DNA of 28,822 bases from JBAYSY01 sp041675885 (lineage in GTDB: Bacteria; Pseudomonadota; Alphaproteobacteria; Rhodobacterales; Rhodobacteraceae), in assembly GCA_041675885.1 (NCBI GenBank), contig JBAYSY010000037.1:1-28822 (forward strand). The letters are read 5' to 3'. The notes below the pieces were generated by a model that was not told where the DNA came from, ran no database searches, and saw only the letters and a list, made by a program, of their open reading frames with translations. Shown one piece after another: positions 16,864 through 24,245 of the stretch. A program made the translations under genes and the position numbers. How positions within the stretch are numbered: position 1 is the first letter of the stretch; each line of letters begins with the position of its first letter.

Positions 16864-17799
16864 ATGAAAACCGTTACTCTCAAACAGTTGCGCTATTTCG
16901 AGGCCCTAGCCCGGCTCGGCCATTTCGGACGGGCCGCCGACGATTGCGCCGTGACCCAGCCCGCGCTGTCGATGCAGATCAGGGAGCTTGAGGAATCGCT
17001 GGGCACGCCGCTGTTCGAGCGCGGGCCGAGGCAGGTGCGGCTGACCGGCTTCGGCGAGGTCTTCGCGCCCCGGGTGCGCGAGATCCTGCGGTCGGTCGAT
17101 GAACTGGGCGATCTGGCGCGGGCGGCGGGCGACCGGCTGACGGGGCGGCTGCGGATCGGGGTGATTCCCACCGTGGCGCCCTATCTGCTGCCGCGGATCA
17201 TGACCCGGCTGACCCGGCTTTATCCGGAGGTCGAGGTGAACCTGCGCGAAACGGTGACGCCGCGCCTGCTGCGCGACCTGACCGAGGGGCGGCTGGACAC
17301 CGCCATCGTGGCGCTGCCGGTCTCGGAACCGGCGCTGACCGAGGTGGCGCTGTTCACCGAGAACTTCGTGCTGGTGCGGCCCGGCGAGGACGCGGGCAAG
17401 CCGGTGCCCGGCCCCGAAATGCTGCGCGAGATGCGGCTCTTGCTGCTGGAGGAGGGGCATTGCTTCCGCGATCAGGCGCTGTCGTTTTGCGACATGACCC
17501 CGGCACGGCCGCGCGAATTGCTGGACGGCAGCTCGTTGGCGACGCTGGTGCAGATGGTCGGCGCCGGGATCGGCGTGACGCTGATCCCCGAGATGGCGGT
17601 GCCGGTCGAGACCCGCTCGGCCCCGGTCTCGGTGGCGCGGTTCCGCGACCCGCAACCGGCCCGCACCATCGGCATGATCTGGCGCAAGTCCAACCCGCTG
17701 GCCGGGCAGCTGGAACAGATCGCCGAAGCGGTGCGGCAGGCGGCCGGGGAAGAGCCGGGAATACAGGCACCGGAGGCATCACGGAAGGCCGGGCAGTAA
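16864..17799 (+). CDS. oxyR: OxyR, peroxide-sensing LysR-type regulator
   Basis: 311 aa: winged helix-turn-helix at 1-60 (FGRAADDCAVTQPALSMQIR is the recognition region) and a periplasmic-binding-like sensor domain from about 90. The redox pair is Cys200 and Cys209 in EGHCFRDQALSFCD, with the same nine-residue separation as E. coli Cys199/Cys208, which form a disulfide on peroxide exposure. That and its place opposite katG make OxyR a firm call over a generic LysR regulator. It probably activates katG and controls itself from the shared intergenic region. No ribosome-binding site precedes the ATG at 16864. The C-terminus has a short Ala/Glu-rich tail. Confidence 0.95.
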   Translation: MKTVTLKQLRYFEALARLGHFGRAADDCAVTQPALSMQIRELEESLGTPLFERGPRQVRLTGFGEVFAPRVREILRSVDELGDLARAAGDRLTGRLRIGVIPTVAPYLLPRIMTRLTRLYPEVEVNLRETVTPRLLRDLTEGRLDTAIVALPVSEPALTEVALFTENFVLVRPGEDAGKPVPGPEMLREMRLLLLEEGHCFRDQALSFCDMTPARPRELLDGSSLATLVQMVGAGIGVTLIPEMAVPVETRSAPVSVARFRDPQPARTIGMIWRKSNPLAGQLEQIAEAVRQAAGEEPGIQAPEASRKAGQ

Positions 17800-17855
17800 C
17801 CGCCTTTCCGTCCGGCACATGGCCCGGGCAGCGGAACGCCGGACGCGCACGTTTT

Positions 17856-17891
17856 TGCCCGGAATCAAGGCGCGTCACGCGCCGCCGGGCA
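17856..17891 (-). repeat. REP-like palindromic element, copy B
   Basis: Outer arms TGCCCGG (17856-17862) and CCGGGCA (17885-17891) enclose an inner GGCGCG/CGCGCC dyad, with the asymmetric AATCAA (TTGATT on the minus strand) on one side. The plus strand has TTTTT directly before it. It sits between oxyR and the EamA transporter gene and could end the oxyR transcript. Confidence 0.75.
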
Positions 17892-18027
17892 GGTCGGAGC
17901 CCAAACCGCCCCATACCCCCGCAGCACCCTCTGGAAGCGCCATCGCCGCCGTGCTATCGCTGGGCCGGTGCGCCCGGAGCAGGCGGGGCGCGGGGCGCAT
18001 GTTCCGCGCCGTTTTCCGAGGCCCCCG

Positions 18028-18954
18028 ATGCTTGGTTCCGACAATCTCCGCGGCGCGTTCTACATGATGCTGGCCATGGCCGGTTTCACCATCAACGACG
18101 CCTGCATGAAGGCGGTCACGCAGACCATTCCACTTTATCAGGCCATCGCGCTGCGCGGGGCGGTCACGGTCGCGGCGCTGGTGCTGATCGCGCATCTCAA
18201 CGGCGGCCTCCGGCTGCGCCTGCCCGCGGGCGCCGGGCTCATGGTCGGGCTGCGCACCCTGGGCGAGGTGGCCTCGACCGTGGCCTTCCTCACCGCGCTG
18301 ATGCACATGCCGCTGGCGAACCTGTCGGCGATCATGCAGTCGCTGCCGCTGGCGCTTACGCTCGCCGCCGCGCTGGTGTTCCGCGAGGCGGTGGGCTGGC
18401 GGCGGCTCACCGCGATCGGGGTGGGTTTCGCCGGAGTGCTGATCGTGATCCGCCCCGGCCCCGAGGGGTTCGACATCTGGGCGCTGGTGGGCCTTGCCGC
18501 AGTCGCCGCCGTGGTGCTGCGCGACCTGTCGATCCGCAGGCTGCCCGCGGCGGTGCCCTCGGTCACGGTCGCGCTTTATGCCGCCGTGGCGGTGACGGTC
18601 TTTGCCTTTGCCATGTCGGCCACCACGCCCTGGCAGCCCATCGACCCGGAGGCGGCGCTGCTGCTGGCCGGGGCCTCGGGCTTTCTCGTCGTCGGCTACC
18701 TGTTCGCGGTGATCGTGATGCGGATCGGCGACATCGGCTTCATCTCGCCCTTCCGCTATACCGCGCTGATCTGGGCGATCTTCCTCGGCTGGCTGGTGTT
18801 CGGCGATTTCCCCGATGGCTGGACGCTGTTCGGCGCGGCGCTGGTGATCGGGTCTGGCGTGTTCACCCTTACGCGCGAACGCGCGCTGGCACGGCGCGCG
18901 GCGCGGACAGCGAAAGCCCCGCCGCCACCGCCACCCCTGCCCCACCCGCACTGA
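18028..18954 (+). CDS. EamA-family (DMT superfamily) transporter
   Basis: 308 aa, ten predicted membrane spans in two five-span EamA repeats; the first begins GAFYMMLAMAGFTINDACMK, the second after the central loop near LRDLSIRRLPAAVP. The typical end-of-repeat phrases are FREAVGWRRLTAIGVGFAGV and FGDFPDGWTLFGAALVIGSG. Such proteins export or import small metabolites; the substrate is not readable from sequence. The C-terminus ends in a run of Pro and His that is poorly conserved in the family. The ATG at 18028 is chosen over one at 17968 because the hydrophobic core starts just after it and GAGG lies 6 nt upstream. It is monocistronic or read together with the downstream transpeptidase. Confidence 0.85.
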   Translation: MLGSDNLRGAFYMMLAMAGFTINDACMKAVTQTIPLYQAIALRGAVTVAALVLIAHLNGGLRLRLPAGAGLMVGLRTLGEVASTVAFLTALMHMPLANLSAIMQSLPLALTLAAALVFREAVGWRRLTAIGVGFAGVLIVIRPGPEGFDIWALVGLAAVAAVVLRDLSIRRLPAAVPSVTVALYAAVAVTVFAFAMSATTPWQPIDPEAALLLAGASGFLVVGYLFAVIVMRIGDIGFISPFRYTALIWAIFLGWLVFGDFPDGWTLFGAALVIGSGVFTLTRERALARRAARTAKAPPPPPPLPHPH

Positions 18955-19071
18955 TCGGCATTGACCTGCACCAGTTGCGCCGCCGCACCGCCGCAGGTGA
19001 ATACCGGGCCGGGCGCTTGACGCCCCGGCGGGAATCTGGCGCACTGACCGGACCGCCGGACGAACAGGGCG

Positions 19072-19098
19072 GACCCGACAGGCCCGACAGGCCCGACA
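19072..19098 (+). repeat. Three tandem 9-bp units before the L,D-transpeptidase gene
   Basis: GACCCGACA is followed by two copies of GGCCCGACA (19081-19089, 19090-19098), and a fourth unit would be interrupted by the ribosome-binding site GGAAGGAA. The array ends 19 bp before the ATG at 19118, so it lies in the mRNA leader. Confidence 0.7.
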
Positions 19099-19117
19099 GG
19101 AAGGAACCGCGCGAAAG

Positions 19118-19816
19118 ATGTCTGCTCCCCGCCTGATGGCACGATTTTCCGCCCTTGCAGCCGTCCTTTTTCTGGCCGCCTGCGCCGGCCTCCAGCAGCA
19201 GCCGGTCGAACCGGCCACCGTCCCGGGCTACGGCGCGATCGAAGACGGCGGTTTCACCATCCCCGCCGTGCCGCCCCGTTACGTCCCCGAGGAAAACCGC
19301 CGCACCCGCGTCGCCTATCACGGCGCGGAGCGGCCGGGCACCGTCGTTGTCGATCCCTTCTCGAAATACCTCTATCTGGTCGAGCCGGAGGGCACCGCCC
19401 TGCGCTACCGGATCGCGGTGGGCGAACAGGGCCGCGACTTTCGCGGCACCGCCACCGTCGGGCGCAAGGCGCATTGGCCCTATTGGGCGCCCACCGCCAA
19501 CATGATCCGCACCCAGCCCGAGTTTTACGCCCATCTTGCCGCCGGGATGCCGCCCGGGGTGAGGAACCCGCTGGGGGCGCGGGCGCTGTATCTCTATCGC
19601 GGCGGTCGCGACACGATGTATCGCATCCACGGGACGGGGGATTATACCTCGGTCGGGAATGCGACCTCGGCGGGCTGTATCCGGCTTTACAATCAGGACA
19701 TCCTCGACCTTTACGACCGGGTGCGACCCGGCGCGCCGGTCAAGGTGCGCACACAGGCGGAATCATTCGCCCTCGACGGGCCGCAGAGCCGCGAGGGGGA
19801 CGGCGAGGGCATCTGA
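19118..19816 (+). CDS. L,D-transpeptidase (YkuD domain) lipoprotein
   Basis: 232 aa. The N-terminus is a lipoprotein signal with lipobox LAAC (Cys22), so the mature enzyme should be anchored to a membrane and face the periplasm. The YkuD domain spans about 74-212 and ends in the catalytic motif HGTG...SAGCIR with His171 and Cys187. The family forms 3-3 peptidoglycan cross-links or attaches proteins to peptidoglycan; which of these applies here is not decidable. The chosen ATG at 19118 follows AAGGAA by about 11 nt, and the MSAPRLMARF start gives a normal signal peptide. REP-like copy C follows the stop. Confidence 0.92.
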   Translation: MSAPRLMARFSALAAVLFLAACAGLQQQPVEPATVPGYGAIEDGGFTIPAVPPRYVPEENRRTRVAYHGAERPGTVVVDPFSKYLYLVEPEGTALRYRIAVGEQGRDFRGTATVGRKAHWPYWAPTANMIRTQPEFYAHLAAGMPPGVRNPLGARALYLYRGGRDTMYRIHGTGDYTSVGNATSAGCIRLYNQDILDLYDRVRPGAPVKVRTQAESFALDGPQSREGDGEGI

Positions 19817-19834
19817 ACCGGAATATCCGGCCCC

Positions 19835-19874
19835 CTTGCCCGGAATCGAGGCGCGGCACGCGCCGCCGGGCAAG
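19835..19874 (-). repeat. REP-like palindromic element, copy C
   Basis: Outer arms CTTGCCCGG (19835-19843) and CCGGGCAAG (19866-19874) are perfect 9-bp inverted repeats enclosing an inner GCGCG/CGCGC dyad. It is the most symmetrical copy in the window and lies between the convergent L,D-transpeptidase and DUF6404-like genes, where it could work as a terminator for both. Confidence 0.75.
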
Positions 19875-19886
19875 TGGCCCACCGGC

Positions 19887-20261
19887 TCAGTCAGCAGGCA
19901 TTGCCAGCTTTTCCCACGGGGTCAGCCGGTGGCGACGCTGGCCGTAAAGGTAATATCCCGCCATCAGAAAGCCGAACACAACCCCGGCCGAGAAGGCCAG
20001 CATGATCTGCAAATCCGCCGGAACCTCTCGCAGGCGCGGATCGGCGAACCACATCACCCCGCCCCAGAGCAGCGCGAAGAGCCCGCCCATGACCAGCGCA
20101 TTGACGGCGAAACTGTTGTAATGCGGCGGCCGCGCCCGGACCCCGGCCGCGCGCAAAAGCCGCAGCATCAGCGGCGCCGCCCCCGACCGCGCAAGCCCCG
20201 CGCGCATCAGTTCCGCCATCGCCGCCCGGAGTCTCGCCTCGTATAGCGCGTCGCCGCTCAT
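19887..20261 (-). CDS. DUF6404-like two-span membrane protein
   Basis: 124 aa. An N-terminal helical region (1-45) ends with RPPHYNSFAVN, followed by two hydrophobic segments (about 50-68, ALVMGGLFALLWGGVMWF, and about 84-104) and a short basic C-terminus (YGQRRHRLTPWEKL). The PPHY-then-double-span layout recalls DUF6404 family proteins, a comparison from memory. Function unknown. Its ATG overlaps the stop of the phosphatase-like gene (ATGA, 20258-20261), so it is the last gene of a tightly coupled three-gene unit. Confidence 0.7.
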   Translation of the reverse strand: MSGDALYEARLRAAMAELMRAGLARSGAAPLMLRLLRAAGVRARPPHYNSFAVNALVMGGLFALLWGGVMWFADPRLREVPADLQIMLAFSAGVVFGFLMAGYYLYGQRRHRLTPWEKLAMPAD

Positions 20262-20767
20262 CCGCCCATCCTGCCCGTATCCCCGGTCGTTTCCATCGCC
20301 CATTCCATCTGTGCCCCGGTCTCGACCGCGCAGGGCCGCACCGCGCGAAGCCGGGCCAGCGCGGCCTCCGCCCCCTCGCCCGTCCCGATCATCAGCCGCA
20401 GCGCCACCATCCCCGAGCGCCCGCAACCGCCGTGGCAATGGACCAGCACCCGCCCGCCAGCGGCAAGCACCGCCAGCGCCTCGACCGCAAGCGCGGGCCA
20501 TGCGGCGGCGGAATCAGGCCCCGGCACGCCGAAATCGGTGACCGGCAGGTGCCGCCAGCCGATCCCCCGGGCCGCCAGCGCCGCGCCAAGACCATCCGCC
20601 CCGCGCGCCGCCATCTCGGCCCCGCCGGTCAGGCTGATGACCAGATCGGGCCGCCAGTCGCAAAGCCGTGCCAGATCGCCCGTGAAATCGCCGCCCCGCC
20701 CGGGCAGCGGCGACAGCGCCAGCGTGCCGCCGCCCGCGGCAAGCGCGAAGGGGCCGAAACCGCTCAC
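20258..20767 (-). CDS. Protein-tyrosine-phosphatase-like protein
   Basis: 169 aa. The P-loop of cysteine phosphatases is HCHGGCGRSGM with nucleophile Cys111 and Arg117 (CX5R). A candidate general acid is Asp78 in VTDFGVPG. The opening FGPFALAAGGGTLALSPLPG and the IGWRHLPV strand resemble small dual-specificity or kinase-associated phosphatases found in Rhodobacteraceae. The substrate is unknown and may be protein or a small phosphoester. The start is taken as the GTG at 20767, which overlaps the previous stop (GTGA, 20764-20767); the longer frame reaching 21067 is a shadow of the upstream gene. Confidence 0.85.
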   Translation of the reverse strand: MSGFGPFALAAGGGTLALSPLPGRGGDFTGDLARLCDWRPDLVISLTGGAEMAARGADGLGAALAARGIGWRHLPVTDFGVPGPDSAAAWPALAVEALAVLAAGGRVLVHCHGGCGRSGMVALRLMIGTGEGAEAALARLRAVRPCAVETGAQMEWAMETTGDTGRMGG

Positions 20768-21081
20768 CGCCAGCCGTCGCCCGTCGCCACCACCAGCACC
20801 GCGCCCCCGGCGATCCCCACCGCCGCCACCAGCGCGACCATGAGCGGCAGCCGCGCCGCCCGGCGCAGGCCGTCGAACTCGCCCAGATCGCGCGCCGCGT
20901 ACCACAGCCCCACCGCCAGACCCGCCGCCAGCATCTGCCCGGCGGTCATCCACAACGTCCGTTCCATCACGTGCCGGAACCCGTCGCCGGCGACAGGCAC
21001 CGCCCAGCGCAGCGCCAGCGAGCCGAAGAACACCACAGCCCAGAGCGCGATCCCCGCTCCGATCCATCCGCGCCGCGTCAT
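20764..21081 (-). CDS. Small three-span membrane protein
   Basis: 105 aa with hydrophobic segments at about 6-24 (GWIGAGIALWAVVFFGSLAL), 43-60 (MTAGQMLAAGLAVGLWYA) and 80-99 (LMVALVAAVGIAGGAVLVVA). No recognised domain. GGAGGGAA lies about 9 nt before the ATG at 21081, which decides the start; the frame is open much further upstream but there it runs antisense to dnaX. It heads the unit with the phosphatase-like and DUF6404-like genes and is divergent from dnaX across 120 bp. No function is proposed beyond a link to the phosphatase. Confidence 0.75.
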   Translation of the reverse strand: MTRRGWIGAGIALWAVVFFGSLALRWAVPVAGDGFRHVMERTLWMTAGQMLAAGLAVGLWYAARDLGEFDGLRRAARLPLMVALVAAVGIAGGAVLVVATGDGWR

Positions 21082-21201
21082 TGTTGTTGTTCCCTCCGAG
21101 GCCGCTTGCGACACCCTAACCGCCGGGTGGACGCCGGGCAACCCGCGCCCTAACCTGACGCCGCAGCCGAATCCCCCCGCCGAGTCCCACGGAAAAGGCC
21201 C

Positions 21202-22974
21202 ATGACCGAGACCGACTCCCCCGCCTATCAGGTGCTTGCCCGCAAATACCGGCCCGAGACCTTCGCCGATCTGGTCGGGCAGGAACCCATGGTGCGCACG
21301 CTGAAGAACGCCTTCGCCGCCGGGCGGATCGCGCAGGCTTTCGTGATGACCGGCATCCGCGGCACCGGCAAGACCACCACGGCGCGGATCATCGCCAAGG
21401 GGCTGAACTGCATCGGGCCGGACGGCACCGGCGGGCCGACGACCGAACCCTGCGGCCGGTGCGAACACTGCGTGGCGATCGCGAACGGCAGCCATGTCGA
21501 TGTGCTGGAGATGGACGCCGCAAGCCGCACCGGCGTGGGAGACATCCGCGAGATCATCGAATCGGTGCATTACCGGGCGGCCTCGGCACGCTACAAGATC
21601 TACATCATCGACGAGGTGCACATGCTTTCGACCAGCGCGTTCAACGCGCTGCTCAAGACGCTGGAGGAACCGCCCGCGCATGTGAAATTCATCTTCGCCA
21701 CCACGGAAATCCGCAAGGTGCCGGTCACGGTGCTGTCGCGCTGCCAGCGGTTCGACCTGCGCCGGATCGAACCCGAAGAAATGATCGCGCTCCTGCGCCG
21801 GATCGCCGATGCCGAAGGGGCGCAGATTTCCGACGCGGCGCTGGCGCTGATCACCCGCGCGGCCGAGGGTTCGGCCCGCGATGCCACCAGCCTGCTGGAC
21901 CAGGCGATCAGCCACGGCGCGGGCGAGACCGGGGCGGAACAGGTCCGCGCCATGCTGGGGCTTGCCGACAGGGGCCGGGTGCTCGACCTGTTCGACATGG
22001 TGATGAAGGGCGAGGCGGCGGCGGCGCTGGCGGAGTTGTCGGCGCAATATGCCGACGGGGCCGACCCGGTGGCGGTGCTGCGCGATCTGGCCGAGATCAC
22101 CCACTGGATCAGCGTCATCAAGATCACCCCCGAGGCCGCCGAGGATCCGACCGTGCCGCCGGATGAGCGCGCGCGGGGCCTCGACATGGCCGGGCGGCTG
22201 CCGATGCGGGTGCTGGCCCGGATGTGGCAGATGCTGCTCAAGGCACTGGAGGAGGTCGGGCAGGCGCCCAATGCGATGATGGCCGCCGAGATGGCGATCA
22301 TCCGCCTTACCCATGTGGCCGACCTGCCCGACCCGGAACGGCTGATCCGCCAATGGCAGAACCTGCCCCCGCCCACGACCGGGGCGCCGGCCGGGGGCGG
22401 TGGTGGTAGTGGTGGTGGCAGCACGGTGCGGGCCGCCTCCGGCGCGAGCGTGACCGCCGCCGCCGTGCCGGGCAGCGCGGCCACCGCCCGCGCGCTGGCG
22501 CCCGATGCGCTGGCGCGCTACGCCAGCTTCCCGCAGGTGCTGGAGCTGATCCGCGAGCAGCGCGACATGAAGCTGCTCTACGAGGTCGAGACCTGCCTGC
22601 GGCTGGTGCGCTTTGCCCCCGGCCGGATCGAGTTCCAGCCCACCCCGGACGCGCCCCCGGACCTTGCCGCAAGGCTCGGCAACCGGCTTCAGGGCTGGAC
22701 CGGCGCACGCTGGGGGGTCTCGGTCGTCAGCGAGGGCGGCGGGAAAACGGTGGCCGAGGAGCACGCCGCCGACTTCGACGCCGCCAAGCAGGAAGCGATG
22801 CAGAACAACCCGGTGGTGCAGGCGGTGCTTTCGGCCTTTCCCGGCGCGCGGATCACCGATATCCGCAGCCCCGAGGCGATCGCCGCCGCAGCCGCCGCCG
22901 AGGCGCTGCCGGAGGTCGAGGACGAGGACGACAGCGACGGGGGCGACGACTGGGACCCCTTCGAGGACAGCTGA
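21202..22974 (+). CDS. dnaX: DnaX, DNA polymerase III tau/gamma subunit
   Basis: DnaX is the motor of the clamp loader and links polymerases at the replication fork. 590 aa. AAA+ domain: Walker A GIRGTGKT (51-58), zinc-site cysteines Cys70 plus Cys84, 87 and 90, Walker B IIDEVHML, sensor-1 FATTE and arginine-finger SRC motif. The clamp-loader collar follows (to about 385). A Gly/Ser-rich linker (near 395-407, encoded by GGT/GGC runs) leads to a C-terminal tau-like domain and an acidic tail ending DWDPFEDS. No A-rich slippery site was seen, so a frameshifted gamma form is not evident. GGAAAAGG precedes the ATG at 21202. It is first of dnaX-ybaB-recR. Confidence 0.97.
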   Translation: MTETDSPAYQVLARKYRPETFADLVGQEPMVRTLKNAFAAGRIAQAFVMTGIRGTGKTTTARIIAKGLNCIGPDGTGGPTTEPCGRCEHCVAIANGSHVDVLEMDAASRTGVGDIREIIESVHYRAASARYKIYIIDEVHMLSTSAFNALLKTLEEPPAHVKFIFATTEIRKVPVTVLSRCQRFDLRRIEPEEMIALLRRIADAEGAQISDAALALITRAAEGSARDATSLLDQAISHGAGETGAEQVRAMLGLADRGRVLDLFDMVMKGEAAAALAELSAQYADGADPVAVLRDLAEITHWISVIKITPEAAEDPTVPPDERARGLDMAGRLPMRVLARMWQMLLKALEEVGQAPNAMMAAEMAIIRLTHVADLPDPERLIRQWQNLPPPTTGAPAGGGGGSGGGSTVRAASGASVTAAAVPGSAATARALAPDALARYASFPQVLELIREQRDMKLLYEVETCLRLVRFAPGRIEFQPTPDAPPDLAARLGNRLQGWTGARWGVSVVSEGGGKTVAEEHAADFDAAKQEAMQNNPVVQAVLSAFPGARITDIRSPEAIAAAAAAEALPEVEDEDDSDGGDDWDPFEDS

Positions 22975-22986
22975 AAGGAACGCAGG

Positions 22987-23331
22987 ATGCTCAAAGGACT
23001 GGGCGGGCTCGGCGACATGGGCAAGATGATGAAGGCCGCGCAGGAGATGCAGACCCGCATGGCCAGAATGCAGGAGGACATGGCCGCGATCACCGTCACC
23101 GGCGAATCCGGCGCGGGGCTGGTGAAGGCCACCGCCACGGCGCAGGGAGAGTTGACGGCGCTCGACATCGACCCGTCGATCTTCAACGCCGACGACAAGG
23201 AGGTGGTCGAGGACCTGATCCTTGCCGCGATCAAGGACGCGCAGGCCAAGGCCGCCGAACGCAGCCAGCAGGAAATGGCGAAGCTGACCGAGGGGCTCGG
23301 CCTGCCCCCGGGCATGAAACTGCCGTTCTGA
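22987..23331 (+). CDS. YbaB/EbfC family nucleoid-associated protein
   Basis: 114 aa, normal length. The family makes a small dimeric DNA-binding protein in the nucleoid. The N-terminus is a Met-rich helix (MGKMMKAAQEMQTRMARMQ), followed by the conserved GESGAGLVKATATAQGEL sheet, the LDIDPS turn, the EDLILAAIKDAQAKA helix and a C-terminal GLGLPPGMKLPF. AAAGGAA lies upstream of the ATG, 12 bp after dnaX. The dnaX-ybaB-recR order is conserved in many bacteria and supports a role beside replication and repair. Confidence 0.95.
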   Translation: MLKGLGGLGDMGKMMKAAQEMQTRMARMQEDMAAITVTGESGAGLVKATATAQGELTALDIDPSIFNADDKEVVEDLILAAIKDAQAKAAERSQQEMAKLTEGLGLPPGMKLPF

Positions 23332-23340
23332 GCGGGCACA

Positions 23341-23937
23341 ATGGCGGGCACCAGGGAGATCGAGGCGCTGATCGCGCTGATGGCGCGGCTGCCGGGGCTC
23401 GGCCCGCGCTCGGCCCGCCGGGCGGTGCTGCACCTCTTGCGCAAGCGGGCGCTGGTGATGGCGCCCCTGGCCGAGGCGCTGCGGCAGGTGGCCGAGACCG
23501 CGCGCGACTGCCGGGTCTGCGGCAATATCGGCACCTCGGACCTGTGCGACATCTGCGCCGATCCGGCCCGAGCCACCGGCGAGGTCTGTGTGGTCGAGGA
23601 CGTGGCCGACCTCTGGGCGCTGGAACGCGCCGGGGCGTTCAAGGGGCGCTATCACGTGCTGGGCGGCACGCTGTCGGCGCTGGATGCGGTCGGGCCCGAA
23701 GACCTCGGCATCCCCCGGCTGGTGACACGGATCGCCGATGAGGGCGTGACCGAGGTGATCCTTGCGCTCAACGTCACGGTGGACGGCCAGACCACCGCGC
23801 ATTATCTGGCCGAGGCGCTGGAACCGACGGGCGTCCGGGTCACCTCGCTGGCGCAGGGGGTGCCGGTGGGGGGCGAGTTGGACTATCTCGACGATGGCAC
23901 CATCGGCGCGGCACTGCGGGCGCGGCGGGCGTTCTGA
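23341..23937 (+). CDS. recR: RecR, recombination mediator
   Basis: RecR acts with RecO (and RecF) to load RecA on SSB-covered single-stranded DNA. 198 aa, normal length. The helix-hairpin-helix region is RLPGLGPRSARRAVLHLL (16-33); the zinc finger uses Cys57, Cys60, Cys69 and Cys72; the TOPRIM domain follows with VVEDVADLWALE and the final GLxGxLSALD-like phrase as GGTLSALDAVGPEDL. It begins 9 bp after ybaB, so it is surely in the same transcript. Confidence 0.97.
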   Translation: MAGTREIEALIALMARLPGLGPRSARRAVLHLLRKRALVMAPLAEALRQVAETARDCRVCGNIGTSDLCDICADPARATGEVCVVEDVADLWALERAGAFKGRYHVLGGTLSALDAVGPEDLGIPRLVTRIADEGVTEVILALNVTVDGQTTAHYLAEALEPTGVRVTSLAQGVPVGGELDYLDDGTIGAALRARRAF

Positions 23938-24001
23938 CGTGGTGGTGTCCGCAGGCGGTATTGGTCGGCATCGCTGCCCAAGGCCAATCCATTGCAACAG
24001 A

Positions 24002-24132
24002 GGGCAGCGGCCGACCGCGGGTGGCCGCTGCTACGGTGGTGGTCTGGCAATTTATGGTGCCGAATACCCCGACGTATATGCATGTCGAAACGTTGCAATA
24101 GCGGCCGCCCGGGGGGCGGTCGGCCGCTGCCC
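24002..24132. repeat. 131-bp element bounded by 17-bp perfect inverted repeats
   Basis: GGGCAGCGGCCGACCGC at 24002-24018 is exactly the reverse complement of 24116-24132. The left arm can also fold locally with 24023-24031. The right arm overlaps the left arm of REP-like copy D. It may be a small MITE-like element, a REP doublet (BIME-like), or a structured 3' RNA. No target-site duplication is obvious. Confidence 0.65.
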
Positions 24133-24162
24133 GGCGGTGCTTGCGCACCTTGATTCCGGGCA
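24128..24162 (+). repeat. REP-like palindromic element, copy D
   Basis: Outer arms TGCCCGG (24128-24134) and CCGGGCA (24156-24162) enclose an inner GGTGC/GCACC dyad (24136-24149) and the asymmetric TTGATT, as in the other copies. The inner arms differ in sequence from copies B and C but still pair, so pairing is kept while sequence changes. Confidence 0.75.
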
Positions 24163-24245
24163 AGGGTAGCGTTCCAGATGGCCCTGCAAACACGCAAGAC
24201 AGATACCGTCTTCGAAACTGCGAAAAAGCAATGGTGTTCTGACGC

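Larger units (their letters stand above)
23938..24245. other. 308-bp gap between recR and the FAD oxidoreductase gene
   Basis: No protein was recognised here. The stretch is built of nested inverted repeats: a 17-bp pair (24002-24018 with 24116-24132), a hairpin GCAGCGGCC/GGCCGCTGC (24004-24012 with 24023-24031), an outer ATTGCAAC/GTTGCAAT pair (23991-23998 with 24092-24099) and REP-like copy D (24128-24162). The middle, about 24040-24100, is AT-richer than the genome average. Both flanking genes point into it, so part may be terminator. Confidence 0.5.

Noticed and set aside
22380..22430. Programmed frameshift signal in dnaX
   Set aside because: The GGT/GGC run encodes a glycine linker in frame; no A-rich slippery heptamer with a downstream structure was seen.
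20764..23997. 1077-aa open frame on the minus strand
   Set aside because: Only its last 105 codons are a likely gene; the rest is antisense to dnaX, ybaB and recR and lacks domains.
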